A DNA stretch of 42,603 nucleotides from WHSW01 sp035296705. Lineage in GTDB: Bacteria; Actinomycetota; Thermoleophilia; Solirubrobacterales; 70-9. Both the position numbers and the translations under genes were made by a program. Below the pieces are notes generated by a model, which saw only the letters and a program-made list of their open reading frames with translations, made no database searches and was not told the origin of the DNA. The stretch lies in assembly GCA_035296705.1 (NCBI GenBank), contig DATHAL010000081.1, forward strand, positions 1 to 42,603, given 5' to 3'. Numbering within the stretch: position 1 is the first letter of the stretch; each line of letters starts with the position of its first letter. Shown piece by piece: positions 31,341 through 39,093 of this stretch.

Positions 31341-32462
31341 ATGGCTGAAGCAAAGAAGGCGGAGCTGAAGGCGGCCGACAAGGAGGCCAAGGCGAAGGAC
31401 GCGGCGCTCCAGGCCGCCGTCTCGCAGATCGAGAAGGAATACGGGCAGGGCGCGGTGATGAGGCTCGGCGAGCGGGCGGCGGTCCCGGTGGACGTGATCC
31501 CGACCGGCGCCCTGGCGCTCGACCTCGCGCTCGGAGTCGGCGGCGTGCCCCGCGGGCGAATCGTCGAGATCTTCGGCCCAGAGTCGTCCGGTAAGACGAC
31601 GCTCGTCTACCACATCATCGCCGAGGCCCAGAGACGGGGCGGAGTCTGCGCCTTCGTCGACACCGAGCACGCGATCGACCCGATCTACGCGAAGCGGATC
31701 GGCGTCGACACCGACGAGCTGCTCGTCTCACAGCCCGACTACGGCGAGCAGGCGCTCGAGATCGTCGACGTCCTCACCCGCTCCGGAGCGGTCGACGTGG
31801 TCGCCATCGACTCGGTGGCCGCGCTCACCCCACGGGTCGAGCTCGAGGGTCAGATGGGCGAGCAGCAGGTCGGCCTCCAGGCGCGGCTGATGTCGCAGGC
31901 GCTGCGAAAGCTCGCCGGCAACCTCAACCGGGCGAAGACGGTCTGCATCTTCACGAACCAGATCCGGGAGAAGATCGGGGTCATGTTCGGCTCGCCGGAG
32001 ACGCAGCCGGGCGGCCGGGCGCTGAAGTTCTATTCCTCGCAGCGGCTCGACATCCGCCGCATCGAGACCCTCAAGGAGGGCACCGAGGCGGTCGGCAACC
32101 GGGTCCGGGTGAAGGTGGTCAAGAACAAGGTCGCGGCGCCGTTCAAGCTGGCCGAGTTCGACATCGAGTACGGGGCCGGGATCTCCCACGAGGGTGGGCT
32201 GCTCGACCTGGCGCTCGAGCACGACCTGGTGCAGAAGTCGGGCTCGTTCTTCTCCTACGGCGAGCTGCGCCTCGGCCAGGGCCGCAACAACACCAAGCAA
32301 TACCTGGTCGAGAACCCGGAGCTCGCACAGGAGATCGAGGCGAAGCTGTTCGCCGAGCTCGGTGTCGACCGCACGCCGACGCCCCCGCGCGCGGTGCCCG
32401 AAGCCGACGCAGACGTGGAAGCTCCGGTGGCCGCGGTCGAGGAGGAGCGCAAGGCGGCCTAG
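31341..32462 (+). CDS. recA: Recombinase RecA
   Basis: RecA forms filaments on single-stranded DNA for recombination and SOS induction. The 373-residue protein has an unusually Lys/Ala/Glu-rich N-terminal helix (1-25), Walker A GPESSGKT at 79-86, catalytic Glu in DTEHAIDP, Walker B VVAIDSVAAL, loop 2 (FGSPETQPGGRALKFYSS) and an acidic C-terminal tail. No intein is present. GAGGTGA at the thpR stop serves as SD, 9 nt upstream. A LexA box and promoter in thpR suggest SOS control. Confidence 0.98.
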   Translation: MAEAKKAELKAADKEAKAKDAALQAAVSQIEKEYGQGAVMRLGERAAVPVDVIPTGALALDLALGVGGVPRGRIVEIFGPESSGKTTLVYHIIAEAQRRGGVCAFVDTEHAIDPIYAKRIGVDTDELLVSQPDYGEQALEIVDVLTRSGAVDVVAIDSVAALTPRVELEGQMGEQQVGLQARLMSQALRKLAGNLNRAKTVCIFTNQIREKIGVMFGSPETQPGGRALKFYSSQRLDIRRIETLKEGTEAVGNRVRVKVVKNKVAAPFKLAEFDIEYGAGISHEGGLLDLALEHDLVQKSGSFFSYGELRLGQGRNNTKQYLVENPELAQEIEAKLFAELGVDRTPTPPRAVPEADADVEAPVAAVEEERKAA

Positions 32463-32468
32463 CTGCGG

Positions 32469-32924
32469 ATGGGCACGCAGGAGGCGTTTGAGCGGGCGCT
32501 CGAGGCGCTCGCTCGGAAGGAGCGCACGAGCGCCGAGCTCACGGCGTGGCTTGCCGAGCGCGGCTTCGGAGCCGACGAGGTCGATGCAGCGCTCGCGCGG
32601 CTGATCGAGGACGGCGCGATCGACGACGAACGGTTCGCGCGTCGGTTCGCCGAGGACAAGCGCGAGCTGCGGGGCTGGGGCCCCGATCGGATCCGCGAGG
32701 CGCTCGCCGCCAAGGGCCTCGAGCGCGAGCTGATCGAGGCTGAGGTCGGTGCCGAGGACCCGGGGGCCCAGCTCACACGGGCGATCGAGCTGCTCGAGCG
32801 CCGCGGTGGTCCGCCCGATGACGAGGCCGGACGGGCCCGCGCGCTCGCGTACCTCGCGCGGCGAGGCTACGACTCCGAGCTCGCCTACGAGGCGGTTCGC
32901 GGGTTCGAGCGCCGAGCGGCCTGA
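32469..32924 (+). CDS. recX: Regulatory protein RecX
   Basis: RecX binds and restrains RecA filaments. The 151-residue all-helical protein shows the family repeats: ALARKERTSAELTAWLAERGF, IEDGAIDDERFARRFAEDK, RGWGPDRIREALAAKGLERELIEA and a third, C-terminal three-helix repeat ending YEAVRGF. It starts 6 nt after the recA stop and is therefore in the recA transcript. Length matches actinobacterial RecX (about 150-175). A 303-nt gap with its own promoter-like elements follows. Confidence 0.92.
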   Translation: MGTQEAFERALEALARKERTSAELTAWLAERGFGADEVDAALARLIEDGAIDDERFARRFAEDKRELRGWGPDRIREALAAKGLERELIEAEVGAEDPGAQLTRAIELLERRGGPPDDEAGRARALAYLARRGYDSELAYEAVRGFERRAA

Positions 32925-32950
32925 ACGCCCCGGCCCGGCCGGCGCTGCGC

Positions 32951-32979
32951 TTGCCAGATCGGGTGCCCGCGACTACGAT
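32951..32979 (+). promoter_or_regulatory. Promoter of rny
   Basis: TTGCCA (32951-32956) and TACGAT (32974-32979) are 17 nt apart, a near-consensus sigma-70-type promoter. It is among the best -35/-10 pairs I see in the window. Transcription from about 32986 would give a leader of about 240 nt. Confidence 0.6.
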
Positions 32980-32984
32980 CGATG

Positions 32985-33227
32985 AGCGGCACGCTGCCGC
33001 TTGAGACGACGCGAATGGCAAGCTGAAACGAAGAGTTCTTTGCTGACCACCGTTCAGATCGGGGTGCGAAGCCCGGCGGAGTCGATCCGCCGACGATAGG
33101 CGCGCGCGGCGCGTTGAGATCCAGCCAGCCATCGTGCGCTTCGGCGACGCGGGCCGCGGCGATCGCAGCGATCGCCGGATAGCGGGACCAACCTTGCGGC
33201 CCCCGGACGGGCCGCGGAAAGGAAGCG
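32985..33227 (+). ncRNA. Long structured leader of rny (candidate cis-regulatory RNA)
   Basis: This non-coding stretch holds four perfect stems: AGCGGC/GCCGCT (32985-32990 with 32996-33001), CGGCGGA/TCCGCCG (33074-33080 with 33086-33092), CGGCGATC/GATCGCCG (33157-33164 with 33170-33177) and GCGGCCC/GGGCCGC (33196-33202 with 33209-33215). The last sits directly before the SD AAAGGAAG (33218-33225). I recognise no known riboswitch. An in-frame stop at 33180 shows that the leader does not extend the protein. Autoregulation of RNase Y through this RNA is plausible but inferred. Confidence 0.5.
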
Positions 33228-34646
33228 ATGGCTCAACGCGCGCTCTGGCTACCGTGGCGGCGCGATCGCGCCGCGCCGCAGCAGCCGGCGAACGCGGGTG
33301 CGAAGCCGGCCGCGCCGAGCATGGACGGCGAGCTGCGTGCCCGCCGCGAGGAGATCGCGCGCATGGAGGAGCGGGCCCTGCGCGAGCTCGAGTCGCTGGC
33401 CGTCAAGCACGCGGACGTCGATCGGCGCCTCCAGGTGCTCGAGGACCGCGAGCGGAACCTGGCGAAGGAGTCCGAGGAGCTCAAGCAGGCGAAGCGGTTC
33501 CATCGCCGTGAGCTCGAACGCCTCTCCGGACTGAGCGCGGCGCAGGCGAAGCAGCTCCTGATCGCCGAGGTCGAGCAGGAGGCCAAGCAACAGGCGGGGC
33601 TGCGGCTGCAGGAGATCGAGGCGCAGACGAAAGTGGAGTCCGAGCGGCGGGCGCGGAACATCCTCTCGGTCGCGATGCAGCGGCTCGCCGCCAAGCACTC
33701 GGCCGATTCGACGACGCGCCTCGTCGAGCTTCCAAACGACGAGATGAAGGGCCGGATCATCGGCCGCGACGGGCGCAACATCAGGGCGCTCGAGAAGCTC
33801 ACCGGGGTCGACGTGATCATCGACGAGACTCCATCGGCCGTCATGCTCTCGAGCTTCGACGGCGTCCGCCGCGAGGTCGCCCGGATCACGGTGGAGCGGC
33901 TGATCGCGGACGGCCGCATCCACCCGGCGCTGATCGAGGAGACCTACGAGCACGCTCGCGAGGAGATCGAGACCAGGGTCGCGGAGGAGGGCGAACGCGC
34001 AGCGCTCGAGGCGCGCGTCGCGGGCCTCGATCCGGAGCTCCTGCGGCTCCTCGGCGAGCTTCGCTTCCGCACGAGCTATGGCCAGAACGTGCTCGATCAC
34101 CTGGTGGAGTGCTCTCACCTCGCGGCGCTGATCGCCGAGGAGCTCGGCGCCTCGGTGGAGACGGCGCGGCGGGCGGCGCTCCTTCATGACATCGGCAAGG
34201 CGGTCACGCACGAGGTCGAGGGCCCGCACGCGCTCGTCGGCGGTCGGATCGCGCGCCGCCATGGCGAGTCGGAGGCGGTCGCGCATGCGATGGAAGCGCA
34301 TCACGGCGAGGTCGAGCCGAAGACGGTCGAAGCGGTGATCGTCCAGACGGCGGACGCCGTCTCCGGCGCGCGGCCCGGCGCGCGCGGCGACGCCCTCGAG
34401 CAGTACGTCGGGCGGCTTCGCGACCTCGAGGAGATCGCGTCGCGCCACCGTGGCGTCGAGCGGGTCTTCGCGATGCGGGCCGGGCGCGAGATCCGGGTGA
34501 TCGTCGATCCGGGTGAGGTCGACGACGACCAGGCGGCGGTGATCTCGCACGAAATCGCGCAGGCGATCGAGAAGGAGATGGACTACCCGGGCAGGATCAG
34601 GATCACCGTGATCCGCGAGAGCCGGGCGACGACGTACGCGAGCTGA
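33228..34646 (+). CDS. rny: Ribonuclease Y without membrane anchor
   Basis: RNase Y is the endonuclease that starts mRNA decay in many Gram-positives. This 472-residue protein has a long coiled coil (about 32-150), KH with GRDG at 179-182, and an HD domain with the metal pair H320-D321 in ALLHDIGKAVTHE. The usual N-terminal membrane helix is absent: the protein starts MAQRALWLPWRRDRAAPQQ, and an in-frame stop 48 nt upstream rules out an extension. It is therefore about 45 residues shorter than typical (about 520) and probably soluble or peripheral. AAAGGAAG is the SD. Confidence 0.95.
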   Translation: MAQRALWLPWRRDRAAPQQPANAGAKPAAPSMDGELRARREEIARMEERALRELESLAVKHADVDRRLQVLEDRERNLAKESEELKQAKRFHRRELERLSGLSAAQAKQLLIAEVEQEAKQQAGLRLQEIEAQTKVESERRARNILSVAMQRLAAKHSADSTTRLVELPNDEMKGRIIGRDGRNIRALEKLTGVDVIIDETPSAVMLSSFDGVRREVARITVERLIADGRIHPALIEETYEHAREEIETRVAEEGERAALEARVAGLDPELLRLLGELRFRTSYGQNVLDHLVECSHLAALIAEELGASVETARRAALLHDIGKAVTHEVEGPHALVGGRIARRHGESEAVAHAMEAHHGEVEPKTVEAVIVQTADAVSGARPGARGDALEQYVGRLRDLEEIASRHRGVERVFAMRAGREIRVIVDPGEVDDDQAAVISHEIAQAIEKEMDYPGRIRITVIRESRATTYAS

Positions 34647-34672
34647 TCGCCCTGCCATTCACGCCGTTCTTT

Positions 34673-34678
34673 TAGGAT
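34673..34678 (+). promoter_or_regulatory. Possible -10 element for the cytochrome gene (leaderless)
   Basis: TAGGAT lies 9 nt before the GTG start of the cytochrome c gene, with no SD between. Confidence 0.4.
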
Positions 34679-34687
34679 CCCGCCCGC

Positions 34688-35293
34688 GTGGACGAGACCC
34701 TCTTCTACATCCTTGGGCTGGCGCTCGTGGCCCTGGCCCTCGTCGCTTCGTTTGCCGGGCTCAGGTCCGAGAAGTTCCCGCCGACGCGGCCACTGCTGCT
34801 CGGCGGGATCGCTGTCTTCGCCCTGCTCGTCCTCGCCACCGCGACCTTCGCGTGGCGACAGGCCGAGGACGAGCAGACGGAGCGGGAGGCCGAGCTCGCC
34901 GAGGCGACGGAACAGAGCGAGGCTGCCGGAAACGCCGCCGAGGCCGGCGAGGAGGAGGGCAGCGAGGCCGCCGCCACCGAGACCACGACCGGGACCGCGG
35001 CCACGCAGGCGTCCGCCGAGCAGGGCGCGCAGGTGTTCGAGGCGAACGGCTGCGGCGGCTGCCACACGCTCGCCGCCGCCGGCTCGGGCGGGACCACCGG
35101 CCCGAACCTGGATGGCGCGCTCAAGAGCGAGAGCACCGACTTCATCAAGACGTCGATCATCAACCCGAACAAGGTGATCGCGAAGGGCTATCCGCCTAAC
35201 GTGATGCCGCAGAACTTCGGTGAGACGATCAGCCCCGAGGACCTCGACGCGCTCGTCGAATACCTGGCGCAGTCGACCGGCGCCGGCGGCTGA
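34688..35293 (+). CDS. Membrane-anchored cytochrome c
   Basis: The 201-residue protein has two hydrophobic helices (about 5-24 and 36-56), an acidic Glu/Ala/Thr-rich linker (about 60-112) and a C-terminal mono-haem cytochrome c domain. The haem site is CGGCH near residue 122, and the probable axial Met is in NVMPQNF. It resembles the cytochrome c domains attached to respiratory oxidases or to alternative complex III, but no oxidase genes adjoin it. It probably carries electrons on the outer face of the membrane. The GTG start has no SD. Confidence 0.85.
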   Translation: MDETLFYILGLALVALALVASFAGLRSEKFPPTRPLLLGGIAVFALLVLATATFAWRQAEDEQTEREAELAEATEQSEAAGNAAEAGEEEGSEAAATETTTGTAATQASAEQGAQVFEANGCGGCHTLAAAGSGGTTGPNLDGALKSESTDFIKTSIINPNKVIAKGYPPNVMPQNFGETISPEDLDALVEYLAQSTGAGG

Positions 35294-35304
35294 GCCACCG
35301 TCCC

Positions 35305-35310
35305 TAACAT
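35305..35310 (+). promoter_or_regulatory. Possible -10 element for miaB (leaderless)
   Basis: TAACAT lies 8 nt before the miaB GTG start in the 25-nt gap after the cytochrome gene; no SD is visible. Confidence 0.4.
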
Positions 35311-35318
35311 CCGGGCGC

Positions 35319-36644
35319 GTGGGAGGCAAGCGCTTTCACGTGACCACGTTCGGGTGTCAGATGAACGCCCACGATTCCGAGCGCATGAAGGGGATGCTCG
35401 AGTCGCTCGGCTACACCGAGGCTGCCGAGCGCGCCGAGGCCGACCTGATCCTCTTCAACACGTGCTCGATCCGCGAGGCGGCGGACAACCGCTTCATCGC
35501 GCACCTCGGTGAGGCGAAGCGGCTCAAGTCCGAGGACCCGGAGCGTGTGGTCGGCGTCGGCGGGTGCTGGGCGCAGTCGGTCAAGGACGAGGTGTTCGAG
35601 CGCTTCCCGTTCGTCGACGTCGCCTTCGGCCCGGGGCAGATCGCCCGGCTCGCCGAGTTCCTGACCTCCGACTCGCTGAGCGCCCAGGGCTACTTCGAGT
35701 TCGAGGACTTCTCCGGCCATCTGCCGATGAAGCGCGAGCGCGAGTTCCAGGGCTGGCTTCAGATCTCCCAGGGCTGCAACTGCCGCTGCTCCTACTGCAT
35801 CGTTCCCTCGACCCGGGGGCGCGAGCAGAGCCGCGAGCCGGCCGAGCTCGTCGCCGAGGCCGAGCGCCTCGCAGCCGACGGCGTGGTCGAACTCACCCTT
35901 TTGGGGCAGAACGTGAACAGCTTCGGCCGCGACCTGCCGCGGGAATCGCGGATCACATTCGCCCAGCTCCTGGCGCTGATCGACGCTGTCGACGGCATCG
36001 AGCGGATCCGCTACACGAGCCCACACCCGAAGGACATGCGCGAGGACGTGATCCGCGCGCACGCGGACCTGCCGGCGCTCTGCGAGCACATCCACCTGCC
36101 GCTTCAGTCGGGCTCGAGCCGCATCCTCAAGGCGATGCGCCGGACCTACAACCGCGAGCGCTATCTCGACCGGGTGGCGATGATCCGCGAGCACGTTCCG
36201 GACTGCGCGCTCACGACGGACATCATCGTCGGCTTCCCGGGCGAGACCGAGGCGGACTTCGCGGCGACGCTGGAGGTCGTCGAGCAGGTCGGCTACGACG
36301 GCGCCTTCACCTTCATCTACTCACCGCGTCGCGAGACGGAGGCGGCGACGCTCTCCGAGCAGGTGCCGCACGTCGTGAAGCGCGAGCGGATGCAGCGGCT
36401 GGTGGAGGCCGTCCAGCGCCGCGCCCGAGAGCGCGCGCAGCGCTTCGTCGGCCGGACGCTCCAGGTGCTGGTCGAGGGCCCGAGTCGCACCGACGCCACG
36501 CGCCTGCGCGGCCGGACCCGCCACAACAAGGCGGTCAACTTCGAGGGAACCGCGCAGCCGGGCGAGTTCGCCGAGGTCGAGATCGCGGCTGCGAGCTCGC
36601 AGACGCTGAGCGGACTCGAACGGCTCCTGAGCCGCGCCGGCTGA
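35319..36644 (+). CDS. miaB: tRNA-2-methylthio-N6-dimethylallyladenosine synthase MiaB
   Basis: MiaB is a radical-SAM methylthiotransferase acting on i6A37 of tRNAs. The N-terminal cluster cysteines are C13, C49 and C83 (FGCQMN, NTCSIRE, GGCWAQ). The radical-SAM cluster CxxxCxxC is C153, C157, C160. HLPLQSGS, DIIVGFPGET and a C-terminal TRAM domain (about 375-440, with NKAVNFEG) follow. The 441-residue length is standard. GTG 35319 is used because it precedes the first conserved strand. miaA, which makes its substrate, begins 8 nt after its stop. Confidence 0.96.
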   Translation: MGGKRFHVTTFGCQMNAHDSERMKGMLESLGYTEAAERAEADLILFNTCSIREAADNRFIAHLGEAKRLKSEDPERVVGVGGCWAQSVKDEVFERFPFVDVAFGPGQIARLAEFLTSDSLSAQGYFEFEDFSGHLPMKREREFQGWLQISQGCNCRCSYCIVPSTRGREQSREPAELVAEAERLAADGVVELTLLGQNVNSFGRDLPRESRITFAQLLALIDAVDGIERIRYTSPHPKDMREDVIRAHADLPALCEHIHLPLQSGSSRILKAMRRTYNRERYLDRVAMIREHVPDCALTTDIIVGFPGETEADFAATLEVVEQVGYDGAFTFIYSPRRETEAATLSEQVPHVVKRERMQRLVEAVQRRARERAQRFVGRTLQVLVEGPSRTDATRLRGRTRHNKAVNFEGTAQPGEFAEVEIAAASSQTLSGLERLLSRAG

Positions 36645-36652
36645 GCCCGGCG

Positions 36653-37558
36653 GTGCGCGTCCTCGCGATCTTCGGCCCGACGGCCGTCGGCAAGACAGGG
36701 GTCGCGATCGAGGTCGGGGAGCTCCTGCGGGCGCGCGGCGAGGACCCCGTGGCGATCTCCTGCGACGCGATCCAGGTCTACCAGGGCCTCGAGATCCTAA
36801 GTGGGGCGGCGACCGCGGAGGAGCGGGAGCGGCTCGAGCACCGGATGCTCGGCATCGTGCCGATCGACGGCGAGTTCTCGGCCGGGAGGTTCGCCAACCT
36901 GGTCCATCCGGAGATCGACCAGCTCCTCGCCGAGGACCGGCGTCCGATCCTGGTCGGTGGTACCGGCCTCTACATGCGGGCAGCCCTCTCGGAGCTCGAG
37001 CTGCGCCCGCCGGTGCCGGCGGAGGTCCGCGACGCCGTCGAGCGCGAGATCGCCGAGCGTGGCCCGGCGGCGCTTCACGCCGAGCTCTCGCCGGAGCTCG
37101 TCTCTGGCGTGCATCCGAACGACCGCAAGCGAATCGCGCGGCTGACGGAGCTGACCCGCCTCGGGATCGCGCCACACTCCTCCGCGGAACGGCTCTGGAG
37201 CGAGGACCTGCGCGTGGCGGCGACCCTGATCGGCCTCACCGTCGATCGAGAGGAGCTTCGCCGCCGCGTGCCGGTCCGGGTCGAGGAGATGTTGCGGCGA
37301 GGGGCGGTCGAGGAGGTACGGGCCGCGGACGCAGCCGGCGCCTCGCGGACCGCCCGCGCGGCGATCGGCTTCGAGGAGCTCCTCGCCGGCGACGTCGAGG
37401 GGATGAAGCGCGCGCAGCTTCGTTACGCGCGCCGCCAGCTCACCTGGATGCGCCGCATGGAGGGCGTGACGCTGATCGACCGGGCCGGGCGAAGCGACCG
37501 CGAGGTCGCCGGGGAGATCGTCGGCCTGCTCGACCGCGAGGAGGAGGGCGAGCGATGA
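36653..37558 (+). CDS. miaA: tRNA dimethylallyltransferase MiaA
   Basis: MiaA prenylates A37 of tRNAs that read UNN codons. The P-loop GPTAVGKT (residues 8-15), SCDAIQVYQGLEI (catalytic Asp), VGGTGLYMRA, HPNDRKRIARLTEL and the late RYARRQLTWMRR motif are diagnostic. The 301-residue length is normal. GTG 36653 lies 8 nt after the miaB stop, so miaB and miaA form a functional pair acting on the same adenosine. The stop overlaps the HAD gene start in ATGA. Confidence 0.95.
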   Translation: MRVLAIFGPTAVGKTGVAIEVGELLRARGEDPVAISCDAIQVYQGLEILSGAATAEERERLEHRMLGIVPIDGEFSAGRFANLVHPEIDQLLAEDRRPILVGGTGLYMRAALSELELRPPVPAEVRDAVEREIAERGPAALHAELSPELVSGVHPNDRKRIARLTELTRLGIAPHSSAERLWSEDLRVAATLIGLTVDREELRRRVPVRVEEMLRRGAVEEVRAADAAGASRTARAAIGFEELLAGDVEGMKRAQLRYARRQLTWMRRMEGVTLIDRAGRSDREVAGEIVGLLDREEEGER

Positions 37559-38202
37559 GCCGGGGTCCGGCCGAGGCGGTGCTGTTCGACTTCGACGGTG
37601 TGCTGGTCGACTCCGGACGCCAGGTCGAGCTCGCCTGGGGGCAATGGGCGGACAGGCACGGGATCTCGATCGACGCAATGCGCGCCGTCTGGCACGGCCG
37701 CCAGACCGAGGAGGTCGTAAGGATGCTGGCGCGCGAGCTCGACCCCGGCGTCGAGGCCGCGTGGGTGGAGGAGCTCGTGCTGACCATCGACGGCGGCGGC
37801 ACCGCGATCGACGAGGCGGTCGAGCTCTATCGCCGCCTCGCCGAGGGGCGGCGAGCGATCGTCACCTCCGCACGCATCGAGACCGCCCAGGCGCGGATCG
37901 CCCGCCAGGCCCTGCCGCCCCCGGCGGCGCTCGTCACGGCGGGCGATGTCGAGGCCGGCAAGCCGGCGCCGGACTGCTACCGGCTCGGGGCGCGGCTGCT
38001 CGGCCTCGATCCGGAGCGCTGCCTGGTGATCGAGGACGCGCCCGCCGGGATCGAGGCGGCGCTCGCCGCGGGGATGACCGTGATCGCGTTGACCACCACG
38101 CATCCGGCCCAGGAGCTCGCCGCCGCTCACCAGGTGATCCCGCCGACTGAGCTCGACTCCACCGCGATGGCGCTGCTCGCTCCCGGGGTCGCCGCGCTTT
38201 AG
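37555..38202 (+). CDS. HAD-superfamily phosphatase (beta-phosphoglucomutase-like)
   Basis: The 215-residue hydrolase has the HAD motifs in order: FDFDGVLVDS (nucleophile and acid Asp), VTSARI (motif II Ser/Thr), GDVEAGKPAPDCY (motif III Lys) and IEDAPAGIEAA (motif IV acidic). The helical cap after motif I is of the C1 type seen in beta-phosphoglucomutases and small sugar-phosphate phosphatases. The exact substrate cannot be read from the sequence. Its ATG overlaps the miaA stop, so it is in the miaB-miaA transcript. Confidence 0.88.
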   Translation: MSRGPAEAVLFDFDGVLVDSGRQVELAWGQWADRHGISIDAMRAVWHGRQTEEVVRMLARELDPGVEAAWVEELVLTIDGGGTAIDEAVELYRRLAEGRRAIVTSARIETAQARIARQALPPPAALVTAGDVEAGKPAPDCYRLGARLLGLDPERCLVIEDAPAGIEAALAAGMTVIALTTTHPAQELAAAHQVIPPTELDSTAMALLAPGVAAL

Positions 38203-38205
38203 GCT
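38200..38205 (+). promoter_or_regulatory. Possible -10 element for dapF (leaderless)
   Basis: TAGGCT overlaps the HAD gene stop and lies 9 nt before the dapF ATG. No SD is visible. Confidence 0.35.
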
Positions 38206-38214
38206 CACGCCGCC

Positions 38215-39057
38215 ATGAGGTTCGAGAAGTGGCAGGCGCTCGGCAACGACTACATCGTGGTCGAGCGCGAGGTCCTGCCCTGGGAGTTGACGCCGGAGCG
38301 GGTGCGACGGATCTGCGAGCCGCACTTCGGCGTCGGCTCGGACGGGATCCTCGTCCTCTCGCCGGCCGCCGACGAGCGCCACGTGGCCGAGCTCCGGATC
38401 TTCAACCCCGACGGCTCGGAGGCCGAGCTGAGCGGTAACGGAGCCCGCGAGGCCGTTCTCTACCTGCGCGCCGCCGGCTGGACCGATGCGGATACGTTCA
38501 CGATCCTCACCAAGGCCGGCGAGGTGACGCCGACGATCACGGCGCCGGGCGAGGTCTCGATGGCGATCGGCCGCGCCTCGGTGCGCTCCGCGGATTATCC
38601 GGACGGGCCGGAGGACGGGACCGGCGCCGTCGAGTCGGCCGGCCGGAGGTGGGCCTTTCAGCACGTGAGCGTCGGCAACCCGCAGTGCGTGATCGAGGTC
38701 GGCGACGAGCTCGAGGCGCTCGACGTGGCGCAGATCGGATCCGCGATCGAGTCAAACACCGCGCTCTTCCCGAACCGCACGAACGTCTCCTTCATCCGCG
38801 TCAACGGCTCGACTGTGCGCGCGCGCATCTTCGAGCGGGGGGTAGGGGAGACGCTCTCCTCCGGCACTGGCGCAAGCGGCGCCGCCGCGGCCGCGTTCGT
38901 GCGCGGCGCCCGGAGCCCGCTCAGGGTCGAGCTCGACGGCGGCACGCTCACCGTCGAGATCACCGACGAGCTCGACATCACCCTGATCGGCCCCGCCTCG
39001 CGCGTTTACGCTGGGGAGCTCGATGCGGACTTCGTGAGGTCACTGGCCGGGCCTTGA
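38215..39057 (+). CDS. dapF: Diaminopimelate epimerase homologue with Ser in both catalytic Cys positions
   Basis: The 280-residue protein has the DapF double-barrel fold and motifs: KWQALGNDYIVVE, FGVGSDGIL, FNPDGSEAELSGNGARE, SVGNPQCVIEV, FPNRTNVSFIRV and FERGVGETLSSGTGAS. DapF interconverts LL- and meso-diaminopimelate with two cysteines acting as acid and base (C73 and C217 in Haemophilus). Here both are Ser: S73 (AGC at 38431-38433) and S216 (TCC at 38860-38862). Substrate-binding residues around them (N, E, R, G-T-G) are kept. It may be a weak epimerase, use different chemistry or be a specialised paralogue. It lies one gene from dapL. Confidence 0.88.
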   Translation: MRFEKWQALGNDYIVVEREVLPWELTPERVRRICEPHFGVGSDGILVLSPAADERHVAELRIFNPDGSEAELSGNGAREAVLYLRAAGWTDADTFTILTKAGEVTPTITAPGEVSMAIGRASVRSADYPDGPEDGTGAVESAGRRWAFQHVSVGNPQCVIEVGDELEALDVAQIGSAIESNTALFPNRTNVSFIRVNGSTVRARIFERGVGETLSSGTGASGAAAAAFVRGARSPLRVELDGGTLTVEITDELDITLIGPASRVYAGELDADFVRSLAGP

Positions 39058-39062
39058 CCATC

Positions 39063-39081
39063 GCCTTCCACATGGGAAGGC
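39063..39081 (+). promoter_or_regulatory. Intercistronic hairpin after dapF
   Basis: GCCTTCC/GGAAGGC (39063-39069 with 39075-39081, loop ACATG) forms a perfect 7-bp stem in the 36-nt gap before the ATP-grasp gene. Its right arm contains GGAAGG, the only SD-like sequence for the ATG at 39094, so folding would hide it. There is no T-run. Confidence 0.4.
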
Positions 39082-39093
39082 ATCGCGAATCGG

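Noticed and set aside
31331..31348. Five-codon frame ATG 31331 to TGA before recA as a leader peptide
   Set aside because: It overlaps the recA start by necessity of sequence, has no distinctive residues, and its SD is the one used by recA.
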